From Halisarca cf. caerulea (taxonomy: Eukaryota > Porifera > Demospongiae > Chondrillida > Halisarcidae): a stretch of DNA of 64,000 nt. Below the pieces are notes generated by a model. The model made no database searches. It saw nothing but the letters and a program-made list of their open reading frames with translations, and had not been told where the DNA came from. Below, one piece after another: positions 16,001 through 30,943 of this stretch. The translations under genes and the position numbers were made by a program. The stretch lies in the NCBI GenBank assembly GCA_963170055.1, contig CAUJGJ010000016.1:634512-698511 (forward strand). Direction: 5' to 3'. Each line of letters starts with the position of its first letter. Within the stretch, counting starts at the first letter, position 1.

Positions 16001-19000
16001 GAAGTTTCTTTACTACTGTGGGCGTATTTGTGTAGTGTTGGATATGCTGGTGCTAATACCAATATTTGGCACTAGCACCACGCACTTTCCCAGTGGACAC
16101 ACATGAAGTTTATTAACTACTGTGGGCGTATTTTTGTAGTGTTGGATATGCTGGTGCTAATACGAATATTTGGCACTAGCACCACGCACATTCCCAGTGG
16201 ACACACATGAAGTTTCTTAACTTCTGTGGGCGTATTTGTGCAATGTTGGATATGCTGGTGCTAATACCAATATTTTACACTAGCACCACGCACATTCCCA
16301 GTGGACACACATGACCTTTCTGAAGTGCTGTGGGCGTATTTGTGTAGTGTTGGATATGCTGGTGCTAATGCCAATATTTGGCACTAGCACCACGCACTTT
16401 CCCAGTGGACACACATGAAGTTTATTGACTACTGTGGGCGTATTTTTGTAGTGTTGGATATGCTGGTGCTAATACGAATATTTGGCACTAGCACCACGCA
16501 CATTCCCAGTGGACACACATGAAGTTTCTTAACTACTGTGGGCGTATTTGTGTAATGTTGGATATGCTGGTGCTAATACCAATATTTGGCACTAGCACCA
16601 CGCACTTTCCCAGTGGACACACATGAAGTTTATTGACTACTGTGGGCGTATTTTTGTAGTGTTGGATATGCTGGTGCTAATACGAATATTTGGCACTAGC
16701 ACCACGCACATTCCCAGTGGACACACATGAAGTTTCTTAACTACTGTGGGCGTATTTGTGTAATGTTGGATATGCTGGTGCTAATACCAATATTTGGCAC
16801 TAACACCACGCACATTCCCAGTGGACAAACATGACCTTTCTGAAGTGCTGTGGGCGTATTTGTGCAGTGTTGGATATGCTGGTGCTAATGCCAATATTTG
16901 GCACTAGCACCACGCACATTCCCAGTGGACACACATGTCCTTTCTGAAGTGCTGTGGGCGTATTTGTGTAGTGTTGGATATGCTGGTGCTAATACCAATA
17001 TTTGGCACTAGCACCACGCACATTCCCAGTGGACACACATGAAGTTTCTTTACTACTGTGGGCGTATTTGTGTAGTGTTGGATATGCTGGTGCTAATACC
17101 AATATTTGGCACTAGCACCACGCACATTCCCAGTGGACACACATGAAGTTTCTTAACTACTGTGGGCGTATTTGTGTAATGTTGGATATGTTGGTGCTAA
17201 TACCAATATTTGGCACTAGCACCACGCACATTCCCAGTAGACACACATGAAGTTCCTGAAGTGCTGTGGGCGTACTTGTGTAGTGTTGGATATGCTGGTG
17301 CTAATACCAATATTTGGCACTAGCACCACGCACATTCCCAGTGGACACACATGACCTTTCTGAAGTGCTGTGGGCGTATTTGTGTAGTGTTGGATATGCT
17401 GGTACTAATACCAATATTAGGCACTAGCACCGCGCACATTCCCAGTGGACACACATGAAGTTTGTGAAGTGCTGTGGGCGTATTTGTGTAGTGTTGGATA
17501 TGCTGGTGCTAATACCAATATTTGGCACTAGCACCACGCACATTCCCAGGGGACACACATAAAGTTTCTGAAGTGCTGTGGGCGTATTAGTGTAGTGTTG
17601 GATATGCTGGTGCTAATACCAATATTTGGCACTAGCACCACGCACATTCCCAGTGGACACACATGACCTTTCTGAAGTGTTGTGGGCGTATTTGTGTAGT
17701 GTTTGATATGCTGGTGCTAATACCAATATTTGGCACTAGCACCACGCACATTCCCAGTGGACACACATGACCTTTGTGAAGTGCTATGGGCGTATTTGTG
17801 TAGTGTTGTATATGCTGGTGCTAATACCAATATTGGGCACTAGCACCACGCACATTCCCAGTAGACACACATGAAGTTTCTGAAGTGCTGTGGGCGTACT
17901 TGTGTAGTGTTGGATATGCTGGTGCTAATACCAATATTTGGCACTAGCACCACGCACATTCCCAGTGGACACACTTGAAGTTTCTGAAGTGCTGTGGGCG
18001 TATTTGTGTAGTGTTGGATATGCTGGTGCTAATACCAATATTTGGCACTAGCACCACGCACATTCCCAGTAGACACACATGACCTTTCTGAAGTGCTGTG
18101 GGCGTATTTGTGTAGTGTTGGATATGCTGGTGCTAATACCAATATTTGGCACTAGCACCACGCACATTCCCAGTAGACACACGTGAAGTTTCTGAAGTGC
18201 TGTGGGCGTACTTGTGTACTGTTGGATATGCTGGTGCTAATACCAATATTTGGCACTAGCACCACGCACATTCCCAGTGGACACACATGACCTTTCTGAA
18301 GTGCTGTGGGCGTATTTGTGTAGTGTTGGATATGCTGGTGCTAATACCAATATTTGGCACTAGCTCCACGCACATTCCCAGTGGACACACATGACCTTTC
18401 TGAAATGCTGTGGGCGTATTTGTGTAGTGTTGGATATGCTGGTGCTAATACCAATATTTGGCACTAGCACCACGCACATTCCTAGTGGACACACATGACC
18501 TTTCTGAAGTGCTGTGGGCGTATTTGTGTAGTGTTGGATATGCTGGTGCTAATACCAATATTTGGCACTAGCACCACGCACATTCCCAGTGGACACACAT
18601 GACCTTTCTGAAGTGCTGTTAGCGTATTTGTGTAGTGTTGGATATGCTGGTGCTAATACTAATATTTGGCACTTGCACCACGCACATTCCCAGTGGACAC
18701 ACATGAAGTTTCTTAACTACTGTGGGCGTATTTGTGTAATGTTGGATATGCTGGTGCTAATACCAATATTTGGCACTAACACCACGCACATTCCCAGTGG
18801 ACAAACATGACCTTTCTGAAGTGCTGTGGGCGTATTTGTGCAGTGTTGGATATGCTGGTGCTAATACGAATATTTGGCACTAGCACCACGCACATTCCCA
18901 GTGGACACACATGAAGTTTCTTAACTACTGTGGGCGTATTTGTGTAATGTTGGATATGCTGGTGCTAATACCAATATTTGGCACTAACACCACGCACATT

Positions 19001-22000
19001 CCCAGTGGACAAACATGACCTTTCTGAAGTGCTGTGGGCGTATTTGTGCAGTGTTGGATATGCTGGTGCTAATGCCAATATTTGGCACTAGCACCACGCA
19101 CATTCCCAGTGGACACACATGACCTTTCTGAAGTGCTGTGGGCGTATTTGTGTAGTGTTGGATATGCTGGTGCTAATACCAATATTTGGCACTAGCACCA
19201 CGCACATTCCCAGTGGACACACATGAAGTTTCTTTACTACTGTGGGCGTATTTGTGTAGTGTTGGATATGCTGGTGCTAATACCAATATTTGGCACTAGC
19301 ACCACGCACATTCCCAGTGGACACACATGAAGTTTCTTAACTACTGTGGGCGTATTTGTGTAATGTTGGATATGTTGGTGCTAATACCAATATTTGGCAC
19401 TAGCACCACGCACATTCCCAGTAGACACACATGAAGTTTCTGAAGTGCTGTGGGCGTACTTGTGTAGTGTTGGATATGCTGGTGCTAATACCAATATTTG
19501 GCACTAGCACCACGCACATTCCCAGTGGACACACATGACCTTTCTGAAGTGCTGTGGGCGTATTTGTGTAGTGTTGGATATGCTGGTACTAATACCAATA
19601 TTAGGCACTAGCACCGCGCACATTCCCAGTGGACACACATGAAGTTTGTGAAGTGCTGTGGGCGTATTTGTGTAGTGTTGGATATGCTGGTGCTAATACC
19701 AATATTTGGCACTAGCACCACGCACATTCCCAGGGGACACACATAAAGTTTCTGAAGTGCTGTGGGCGTATTAGTGTAGTGTTGGATATGCTGGTGCTAA
19801 TACCAATATTTGGCACTAGCACCACGCACATTCCCAGTGGACACACATGACCTTTCTGAAGTGTTGTGGGCGTATTTGTGTAGTGTTTGATATGCTGGTG
19901 CTAATACCAATATTTGGCACTAGCACCACGCACATTCCCAGTGGACACACATGACCTTTGTGAAGTGCTATGGGCGTATTTGTGTAGTGTTGTATATGCT
20001 GGTGCTAATACCAATATTGGGCACTAGCACCACGCACATTCCCAGTAGACACACATGAAGTTTCTGAAGTGCTGTGGGCGTACTTGTGTAGTGTTGGATA
20101 TGCTGGTGCTAATACCAATATTTGGCACTAGCACCACGCACATTCCCAGTGGACACACTTGAAGTTTCTGAAGTGCTGTGGGCGTATTTGTGTAGTGTTG
20201 GATATGCTGGTGCTAATACCAATATTTGGCACTAGCACCACGCACATTCCCAGTAGACACACATGACCTTTCTGAAGTGCTGTGGGCGTATTTGTGTAGT
20301 GTTGGATATGCTGGTGCTAATACCAATATTTGGCACTAGCACCACGCACATTCCCAGTAGACACACGTGAAGTTTCTGAAGTGCTGTGGGCGTACTTGTG
20401 TACTGTTGGATATGCTGGTGCTAATACCAATATTTGGCACTAGCACCACGCACATTCCCAGTGGACACACATGACCTTTCTGAAGTGCTGTGGGCGTATT
20501 TGTGTAGTGTTGGATATGCTGGTGCTAATACCAATATTTGGCACTAGCTCCACGCACATTCCCAGTGGACACACATGACCTTTCTGAAATGCTGTGGGCG
20601 TATTTGTGTAGTGTTGGATATGCTGGTGCTAATACCAATATTTGGCACTAGCACCACGCACATTCCTAGTGGACACACATGACCTTTCTGAAGTGCTGTG
20701 GGCGTATTTGTGTAGTGTTGGATATGCTGGTGCTAATACCAATATTTGGCACTAGCACCACGCACATTCCCAGTGGACACACATGACCTTTCTGAAGTGC
20801 TGTGGGCGTATTTGTGTAGTGTTGGATATGCTGGTGCTAATACTAATATTTGGCACTTGCACCACGCACATTCCCAGTGGACACACATGAAGTTTCTGAA
20901 GTGCTGTGGGCGTATTTGTGTAGTGTTGGATATGCTGGTGCTAATACCAATATTTGGCACTAGCACCACGCACTTTCCCAGTGGACACACATGAAGTTTA
21001 TTAACTACTGTGGGCGTATTTTTGTAGTGTTGGATATGCTGGTGCTAATACGAATATTTGGCACTAGCACCACGCACATTCCCAGTGGACACACATGAAG
21101 TTTCTTAACTTCTGTGGGCGTATTTGTGCAATGTTGGATATGCTGGTGCTAATACCAATATTTTACACTAGCACCACGCACATTCCCAGTGGACAAACAT
21201 GACCTTTCTGAAGTGCTGTGGGCGTATTTGTGTAGTGTTGGATATGCTGGTGCTAATGCCAATATTTGGCACTAGCACCACGCACTTTCCCAGTGGACAC
21301 ACATGAAGTTTATTGACTACTGTGGGCGTATTTTTGTAGTGTTGGATATGCTGGTGCTAATACGAATATTTGGCACTAGCCCCACGCACATTCCCAGTGG
21401 ACACACATGAAGTTTCTTAACTACTGTGGGCGTATTTGTGTAATGTTGGATATGCTGGTGCTAATACCAATATTTGGCACTAACACCACGCACATTCCCA
21501 GTGGACAAACATGACCTTTCTGAAGTGCTGTGGGCGTATTTGTGCAGTGTTGGATATGCTGGTGCTAATGCCAATATTTGGCACTAGCACCACGCACATT
21601 CCCAGTGGACACACATGAATTTTCTTAAGTGCTGTGGGCGTATTTGTGTAGTGTTGGATATGCTGGTGCTAATACCAATATTTGGCACTAGCACCACGCA
21701 CATTCCCAGTGGACACACATGAAGTTTCTGAAGTGCTGTGGGCGTATTTGTGTAATGTTGGATATGCTGGTGCTAATACCAATATTTGGTACAAGCACCA
21801 CGCACATTCCCAGTGGACACACATGACCTTTCTGAAGTGCTTTGAGCGCATTTGTGTAGTGTTGGATATGCTGGTGCTAATACCAATATTTGGTACTAGC
21901 ACCACGCACATTCCCAGTGGACACACATGAAGTTTCTGAAGTGCTGTGGGCGTATTTGTGTAGTGTTGGATATGCTGGTGCTAATACCAATATTTGACAC

Positions 22001-24530
22001 TAGCACCACGCACATTCCCAGTGGACACACATGAATTTTCTGAAGTGCTGTGGGCGTATTTGTGTAGTGTTGGATATGCTGGTGCTAATACCAATATTTG
22101 GCACTAGCACCACGCACATTCCCAGAGGACACACATGAAGTTTCTTTACTACTGTGGGCGTATTTGTGTAAAGTTGGATATGCTGGTGCTAATACCAATA
22201 TTTGGCACTAGTACCACGCACATTCCCAGTGGACACACATGACCTTTCTGAAGTGCTGTGGGCGTATTTGTGTAGTGTTGGATATGCTGGTGCTAATACC
22301 AATATTTGGCACTAGCACCACGCACATTCCCGGAGGACACACATGAAGTTTCTTTACTACTGTGGGCGTATTTGTGTAATGTTGGATATGCTGGTGCTAA
22401 TACAAGTATTTGGCACTAGCACCACGCACATTCCCAGTGGACACACATGACCTTTCTGAAGTGCTGTGAGCGCATTTGTTTAGTGTTTGATATGCTGGTG
22501 CTAATACCAATATTTGGCACTAGCACCACGCACATTCCCAGTGGACACACATGACCTTTCTGAAGTGCTGTGAGCGCATTTGTGTAGTGTTGGATATGCT
22601 GGTGCTAATACCAATATTTGGCACTAGTACATCGCACATTCCCAGATGACACACATGAAGTTTCTTTACTACTGTGGGCGTATTTGTGTAATGTTGGATA
22701 TGCTGGTGCTAATACAAATATTTGGCACTAGCACCACGCACATTCCCAGGGGACACACATGAAGTTTCATAAGTGCTGTGGGCGTATTTGTGTAGTGTTG
22801 GATATGCTGGTGCTAATACCAATATTTGGCACTAGCACCACGCACATTCCCAGTGGACACACATGACCTTTCTGAAGTGCTGTGAGCGCATTTGTGTAGT
22901 GTTGGATATGCTGGTGCTAATACCAATATTTGGCACTAGCACCACGCACATTACCAGAGGACACACATGAAGTTTCATAACTACTGTGGGCGTATTTGTG
23001 TAATGTTGGATATGCTGGTGCTAATACCAATATTTGGCACTAGCGCCACGCACATTCCCAGTGGACACACATGACCTTTCTGAAGTGCTGTGGGCGTATT
23101 TGTGTAGTGTTGGATATGCTGGTGCTAATACCAATATTTGGCACTAACATCACGCACATTCCCAGTGGACACACATGAAGTTTCTGAAGTGCTGTGGGCG
23201 TATTTGTGTAGTGTTGGATATGCTGGTGCTAATACCAATATTTGGCACTAGCACCACGCACATTCCCAGTGGAAACACATGAAGTTTCTTAACTTCTGTG
23301 GGCGTATTTGTGTAATGTTGGATATGCTGGTGCTAATACCAATATTTGGCACTTACACCACGCACATTCCCAGTGGACACACATGAAGTTTATTAACTAC
23401 TGTGGGCGTATTTTTGTAGTGTTGGATATGCTGGTGCTAATACCAATATTTGGCACTAGCACCACGCACATTCCCAGTGGACACACATGACCTTTCTGTA
23501 GTGCTGTGGGCGTATTTGTGTAGTGTTGGATATGCTGGTGCTAATACGAATATTTGGCACTAGCACCACGCACATTCCCAGTGGACACACATGAAGTTTC
23601 TTAACTACTGTGGGCGTATTTGTGTAATGTTGGATATGCTGGTGCTAATACCAATATTTGGCACTAGCACCACGCACTTTCCCAGTGGACACACATGAAG
23701 TTTATTGACTACTGTGGGCGGATTTTTGTAGTGTTGGATATGCTGGTGCTAATACGAATATTTGGCACTAGCACCACGCACATTCCCAGTGGACACACAT
23801 GAAGTTTCTTAACTACTGTGGGCGTATTTGTGTAATGTTGGATATGCTGGTGCTAATACCAATATTTGGCACTAACACCACGCACATTCCCAGTGGACAA
23901 ACATGACCTTTCTGAAGTGCTGTGGGCGTATTTGTGCAGTGTTGGATATGCTGGTGCTAATGCCAATATTTGGCACTAGCACCACGCACATTCCCAGTGG
24001 ACACACATGACCTTTCTGAAGTGCTGTGGGCGTATTTGTGTAGTGTTGGATATGCTGGTGCTAATACCAATATTTGGCACTAGCACCACGCACATTCCCA
24101 GTGGACACACATGAAGTTTCTTTACTACTGTGGGCGTATTTGTGTAGTGTTGGATATGCTGGTGCTAATACCAATATTTGGCACTAGCACCACGCACATT
24201 CCCAGTGGACACACATGAAGTTTCTTAACTACTGTGGGCGTATTTGTGTAATGTTGGATATGTTGGTGCTAATACCAATATTTGGCACTAGCACCACGCA
24301 CATTCCCAGTAGACACACATGAAGTTTCTGAAGTGCTGTGGGCGTACTTGTGTAGTGTTGGATATGCTGGTGCTAATACCAATATTTGGCACTAGCACCA
24401 CGCACATTCCCAGTGGACACACATGACCTTTCTGAAGTGCTGTGGGCGTATTTGTGTAGTGTTGGATATGCTGGTACTAATACCAATATTAGGCACTAGC
24501 ACCGCGCACATTCCCAGTGGACACACATGA
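7060..24530. repeat. Satellite block with a recurring marker monomer at irregular multiples of 104 bp
   Basis: A distinctive monomer with GGTACTAATACC, ATTAGGCAC and CACCGCGCAC occurs eight times. Its TACTAAT starts near 7107, 9291, 10643, 12307, 14803, 17403, 19587 and 24475. The gaps are 21, 13, 16, 24, 25, 21 and 47 monomers, all whole numbers. In most copies it is followed by the same series of neighbours (AAGTTTGTGAAG, then CAGGGGACACACATAAAG, then GTTGTGGGCG with GTGTTTGATATG, then the TTGTATATG / ATATTGGGCAC monomer). The last copy lacks some of these. This is a variable-length higher-order repeat. Confidence 0.75.
19840..22950. repeat. About 3.1-kb satellite segmental duplication, copy 1
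   Basis: About 30 monomers here match 24520-27630 at a constant offset of 4680 bp (45 monomers). By eye there are only scattered single-base differences, for example TACTGTTGG at 20401 against TAGTGTTGG at 25081, AAGTTGG near 22171 against ATGTTGG, and GGATATG near 21136 against GGATTTG. The match fails before about 19830 and after about 22950. Near identity over 3 kb points to a recent exchange or conversion. Confidence 0.8.
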
Positions 24531-27500
24531 CCTTTCTGAAGTGTTGTGGGCGTATTTGTGTAGTGTTTGATATGCTGGTGCTAATACCAATATTTGGCAC
24601 TAGCACCACGCACATTCCCAGTGGACACACATGACCTTTGTGAAGTGCTATGGGCGTATTTGTGTAGTGTTGTATATGCTGGTGCTAATACCAATATTGG
24701 GCACTAGCACCACGCACATTCCCAGTAGACACACATGACCTTTCTGAAGTGCTGTGGGCGTACTTGTGTAGTGTTGGATATGCTGGTGCTAATACCAATA
24801 TTTGGCACTAGCACCACGCACATTCCCAGTGGACACACTTGAAGTTTCTGAAGTGCTGTGGGCGTATTTGTGTAGTGTTGGATATGCTGGTGCTAATACC
24901 AATATTTGGCACTAGCACCACGCACATTCCCAGTAGACACACATGACCTTTCTGAAGTGCTGTGGGCGTATTTGTGTAGTGTTGGATATGCTGGTGCTAA
25001 TACCAATATTTGGCACTAGCACCACGCACATTCCCAGTAGACACACGTGAAGTTTCTGAAGTGCTGTGGGCGTACTTGTGTAGTGTTGGATATGCTGGTG
25101 CTAATACCAATATTTGGCACTAGCACCACGCACATTCCCAGTGGACACACATGACCTTTCTGAAGTGCTGTGGGCGTATTTGTGTAGTGTTGGATATGCT
25201 GGTGCTAATACCAATATTTGGCACTAGCTCCACGCACATTCCCAGTGGACACACATGACCTTTCTGAAATGCTGTGGGCGTATTTGTGTAGTGTTGGATA
25301 TGCTGGTGCTAATACCAATATTTGGCACTAGCACCACGCACATTCCTAGTGGACACACATGACCTTTCTGAAGTGCTGTGGGCGTATTTGTGTAGTGTTG
25401 GATATGCTGGTGCTAATACCAATATTTGGCACTAGCACCACGCACATTCCCAGTGGACACACATGACCTTTCTGAAGTGCTGTGGGCGTATTTGTGTAGT
25501 GTTGGATATGCTGGTGCTAATACTAATATTTGGCACTTGCACCACGCACATTCCCAGTGGACACACATGAAGTTTCTGAAGTGCTGTGGGCGTATTTGTG
25601 TAGTGTTGGATATGCTGGTGCTAATACCAATATTTGGCACTAGCACCACGCACTTTCCCAGTGGACACACATGAAGTTTATTAACTACTGTGGGCGTATT
25701 TTTGTAGTGTTGGATATGCTGGTGCTAATACGAATATTTGGCACTAGCACCACGCACATTCCCAGTGGACACACATGAAGTTTCTTAACTTCTGTGGGCG
25801 TATTTGTGCAATGTTGGATTTGCTGGTGCTAATACCAATATTTTACACTAGCACCACGCACATTCCCAGTGGACAAACATGACCTTTCTGAAGTGCTGTG
25901 GGCGTATTTGTGTAGTGTTGGATATGCTGGTGCTAATGCCAATATTTGGCACTAGCACCACGCACTTTCCCAGTGGACACACATGAAGTTTATTGACTAC
26001 TGTGGGCGTATTTTTGTAGTGTTGGATATGCTGGTGCTAATACGAATATTTGGCACTAGCACCACGCACATTCCCAGTGGACACACATGAAGTTTCTTAA
26101 CTACTGTGGGCGTATTTGTGTAATGTTGGATATGCTGGTGCTAATACCAATATTTGGCACTAACACCACGCACATTCCCAGTGGACAAACATGACCTTTC
26201 TGAAGTGCTGTGGGCGTATTTGTGCAGTGTTGGATATGCTGGTGCTAATGCCAATATTTGGCACTAGCACCACGCACATTCCCAGTGGACACACATGAAT
26301 TTTCTTAAGTGCTGTGGGCGTATTTGTGTAGTGTTGGATATGCTGGTGCTAATACCAATATTTGGCACTAGCACCACGCACATTCCCAGTGGACACACAT
26401 GAAGTTTCTGAAGTGCTGTGGGCGTATTTGTGTAATGTTGGATATGCTGGTGCTAATACCAATATTTGGTACAAGCACCACGCACATTCCCAGTGGACAC
26501 ACATGACCTTTCTGAAGTGCTTTGAGCGCATTTGTGTAGTGTTGGATATGCTGGTGCTAATACCAATATTTGGTACTAGCACCACGCACATTCCCAGTGG
26601 ACACACATGAAGTTTCTGAAGTGCTGTGGGCGTATTTGTGTAGTGTTGGATATGCTGGTGCTAATACCAATATTTGACACTAGCACCACGCACATTCCCA
26701 GTGGACACACATGAATTTTCTGAAGTGCTGTGGGCGTATTTGTGTAGTGTTGGATATGCTGGTGCTAATACCAATATTTGGCACTAGCACCACGCACATT
26801 CCCAGAGGACACACATGAAGTTTCTTTACTACTGTGGGCGTATTTGTGTAATGTTGGATATGCTGGTGCTAATACCAATATTTGGCACTAGTACCACGCA
26901 CATTCCCAGTGGACACACATGACCTTTCTGAAGTGCTGTGGGCGTATTTGTGTAGTGTTGGATATGCTGGTGCTAATACCAATATTTGGCACTAGCACCA
27001 CGCACATTCCCGGAGGACACACATGAAGTTTCTTTACTACTGTGGGCGTATTTGTGTAATGTTGGATATGCTGGTGCTAATACAAGTATTTGGCACTAGC
27101 ACCACGCACATTCCCAGTGGACACACATGACCTTTCTGAAGTGCTGTGAGCGCATTTGTTTAGTGTTTGATATGCTGGTGCTAATACCAATATTTGGCAA
27201 TAGCACCACGCACATTCCCAGTGGACACACATGACCTTTCTGAAGTGCTGTGAGCGCATTTGTGTAGTGTTGGATATGCTGGTGCTAATACCAATATTTG
27301 GCACTAGTACATCGCACATTCCCAGATGACACACATGAAGTTTCTTTACTACTGTGGGCGTATTTGTGTAATGTTGGATATGCTGGTGCTAATACAAATA
27401 TTTGGCACTAGCACCACGCACATTCCCAGGGGACACACATGAAGTTTCATAAGTGCTGTGGGCGTATTTGTGTAGTGTTGGATATGCTGGTGCTAATACC

Positions 27501-27630
27501 AATATTTGGCACTAGCACCACGCACATTCCCAGTGGACACACATGACCTTTCTGAAGTGCTGTGAGCGCATTTGTGTAGTGTTGGATATGCTGGTGCTAA
27601 TACCAATATTTGGCACTAGCACCACGCACA
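24520..27630. repeat. About 3.1-kb satellite segmental duplication, copy 2
   Basis: This is the partner of 19840-22950 at +4680 bp. The order of variant monomers is the same, including the TGGTACAAGCACC and GTGCTTTGAGCGC monomers near 26469 and 26518. To its right, the block with ACTAACATCACG at 28551 matches 23143 at a different offset, 5408 bp (52 monomers). The register therefore changed between the two matches. Confidence 0.8.
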
Positions 27631-28899
27631 TTCCCAGATGACACACATGAAGTTTCTTTACTACTGTGGGCGTATTTGTGTAATGTTTGATATGCTGGTG
27701 CTAATACAAATATTTGGCACTAGCACCACGCACATTCCCAGGGGACACACATGAAGTTTCATAAGTGCTGTTGGCGTATTTGTGTAATGTTGGATATGCT
27801 GGTGCGAATACCAATATTTGGTACTAGCACCACGCACATTCCCAGTGGACACACATGAATTTTCTGAAGTGCTGTGGGCGTATTTGTGTAGTGTTGGATA
27901 TGCTGGTGCTAATACCAATATTTGGCACTAGCACCACGCACATTCCCAGTGGACACACATGAAGTTTCTGAAGTGCTGTGGGCGTATTTGTGTAGTGTTG
28001 GATATGCTGGTGCTAATACCAATATTTGGCACTAACACCACGCACATTCCCAGTGGACACACATGACCTTTCTGAAGTGCTGTGAGCGCATTTGTGTAGT
28101 GTTGGATATGCTGGTGCTAATACCAATATTTGGCACTAGCACATCGCACATTCCCAGATGACACACATGAAGTTTCTTTACTACTGTGGGCGTATTTGTG
28201 TATTGTTGGATATGCTGGTGCTAATACAAATATTTGGCACTAGCACCACGCACATTCCCAGGGGACACACATGAAGTTTCATAAGTGCTGTGGGCGTATT
28301 TGTGTAGTGTTGGATATGCTGGTGCTAATACCAATATTTGGCACTAGCACCACGCACATTCCCAGAGGACACACATGAAGTTTCATAACTACTGTGGGCG
28401 TATTTGTGTAATGTTGGATATGCTGGTGCTAATACCAATATTTGGCACTAGCACCACGCACATTCCCAGTGGACACACATGACCTTTCTGAAGTGCTGTG
28501 GGCGTATTTGTGTAGTGTTGGATATGCTGGTGCTAATACCAATATTTGGCACTAACATCACGCACATTCCCAGTGGACACACATGAAGTTTCTGAAGTGC
28601 TGTGGGCGTATTTGTGTAGTGTTGGATATGCTGGTGCTAGTACCAATATTTGGCACTAGCACCACGCACATTCCCAGTGGAAACACATGAAGTTTCTTAA
28701 CTTCTGTGGGCGTATTTGTGTAATGTTGGATATGCTGGTGCTAATACCAATATTTGGCACTTACACCACGCACATTCCCAGTGGACACACATGAAGTTTA
28801 TTAACTACTGTGGGCGTATTTTTGTAGTGTTGGATATGCTGGTGCTAATACCAATATTTGGCACTAGCACCACGCACATTCCCAGTGGACACACATGAC

Positions 28900-30140
28900 C
28901 TTTCTGTAGTGCTGTGGGCGTATTTGTGTAGTGTTGGATATGCTGGTGCTAATACCAATATTTGGCACTAGGACCACGCGCATTCCTAGTGGACACACAT
29001 GAAGTTTCTGAAGTGCTGTGGGCGTATTTGTGTAGCGTTGGTTATGCTGGTGCTAATACCAATATTTGGCACTAGCACCACGCACATTCCCAGTAGACAC
29101 ACATGAAGTTTCTGAAGTGCTGTAGGCGTATTTGTGTAGTGTTGGATATGCTGGTGCTAATACCAATATTTGGCACTAGCTCCACGCACATTCCCAGTGG
29201 ACACACATGACCTTTCTGAAGTGCTGTGGGCGAATTTGTGTAGTGTTGGATATGCTGGTGCTAATACCAATATTTGGCACTAGCACCACGCACATTCCCA
29301 GTGGACACACATGACCTTTCTGAAGTGCTGTGGGCGTATTTGTGTAATGTTGGATATGCTGGTGCTAATACCAATATTTGGCACTTACACCACGCACATT
29401 CCCAGTGGACACACATGAAGTTTATTAACTACTGTGGGCGTATTTTTGTAGTGTTGGATATGCTGGTGCTAATACCAATATTTGGCACTAGCACCACGCA
29501 CATTCCCAGTGGACACACATGACCTTTCTGTAGTGCTGTGGGCGTATTTGTGTAGTGTTGGATATGCTGGTGCTAATACCAATATTTGGCACTAGGACCA
29601 CGCGCATTCCTAGTGGACACACATGAAGTTTCTGAAGTGCTGTGGGCGTATTTGTGTAGCGTTGGTTATGCTGGTGCTAATACCAATATTTGGCACTAGC
29701 ACCACGCACATTCCCAGTAGACACACATGAAGTTTCTGAAGTGCTGTAGGCGTATTTGTGTAGTGTTGGATATGCTGGTGCTAATACCAATATTTGGCAC
29801 TAGCTCCACGCACATTCCCAGTGGACACACATGACCTTTCTGAAGTGCTGTGGGCGAATTTGTGTAGTGTTGGATATGCTGGTGCTAATACCAATATTTG
29901 GCACTAGCACCACGCACATTCCCAGTGGACACACATGACCTTTCTGAAGTGCTGTGGGCGTATTTGTGTAGTGTTGGATATGCTGGTGCTAATACCAATA
30001 TTTGGCACTAGCACCACGCTCATTCCCAGTGGACACACATGAAGTTTCTGAAGTGCTGTGGGCGTATTTGTGTAGTGTTGGATATGCTGGTGCTAATACC
30101 AATATTTGGCACTAGCACCACGCACATTCCCAGTGGACAC
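28900..30140. repeat. Tandem 6-mer (624-bp) higher-order repeat
   Basis: Markers repeat exactly 624 bp apart. TTTCTGTAGTGCTG is at 28901 and 29525. GGACCACGCGCATTCCTAG is at 28971 and 29595. The TGTAGCGTTGGTTATG monomer follows both. Two copies of a six-monomer unit lie side by side; the outer limits are approximate. Confidence 0.72.
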
Positions 30141-30943
30141 ACATGAAGTTTCTTAACTTCTGTGGGCGTATTTGTGTAGTGTTGGATATGCTGGTGCTAA
30201 TACCAATATTTGGCACTAACACCACGCACATTCCCAGTGGACAAACATGACCTTTCTGAAGTGCTGTGGGCGTATTTGTGTAGTGTTGGATATGCTGGTG
30301 CTAATACCAATATTTGGCACTAGCACCACGCACATTCCCAGTGGAAACATATGAAGTTTATTAACTACTGTGGGCGTATTATTGAAGTGTTGGATATGCT
30401 GGTGCTAATACCAATATTTGACACTAGCACCACGCACATTCCCAGTAGACACACATGAAGTTTCTTAACTACTGTGGGCGTATTTGTGTAATGTTGAATA
30501 TGCTGGTGCTAATACCAATATTTGGCACTAGCACCACGCACATTCCCAGTGGACACACATGAAGTTTATTAACTACTGTGGGCGTATTTTTGTAGTGTTG
30601 GATATGCTGGTGCTAATACCAATATTTGGCACTAGCACCACGCACATTCCCAGTGGACACACATGACCTTTCTGAAGTAATGTGGGCGTATTTGTGTAGT
30701 GTTGGATATGCTGGTGCTAATACCAATATTTGGCACTAGGACCACGCGCATTCCCAGTGGACACACATGAAGTTTCTGAAGTGCTGTGGGCGTATTTGTG
30801 TAGTGTTGGATATGCTTGTGCTAATACCAATATTTGGCACTAGCACCATGCACATTCCCAGTAGACACACATGAAGTTTCTGAAGTGCTGTGGGCGTACT
30901 TGTGTAGTGTTGGATATGCTGGTGCTAATACCAATATTTGGCA

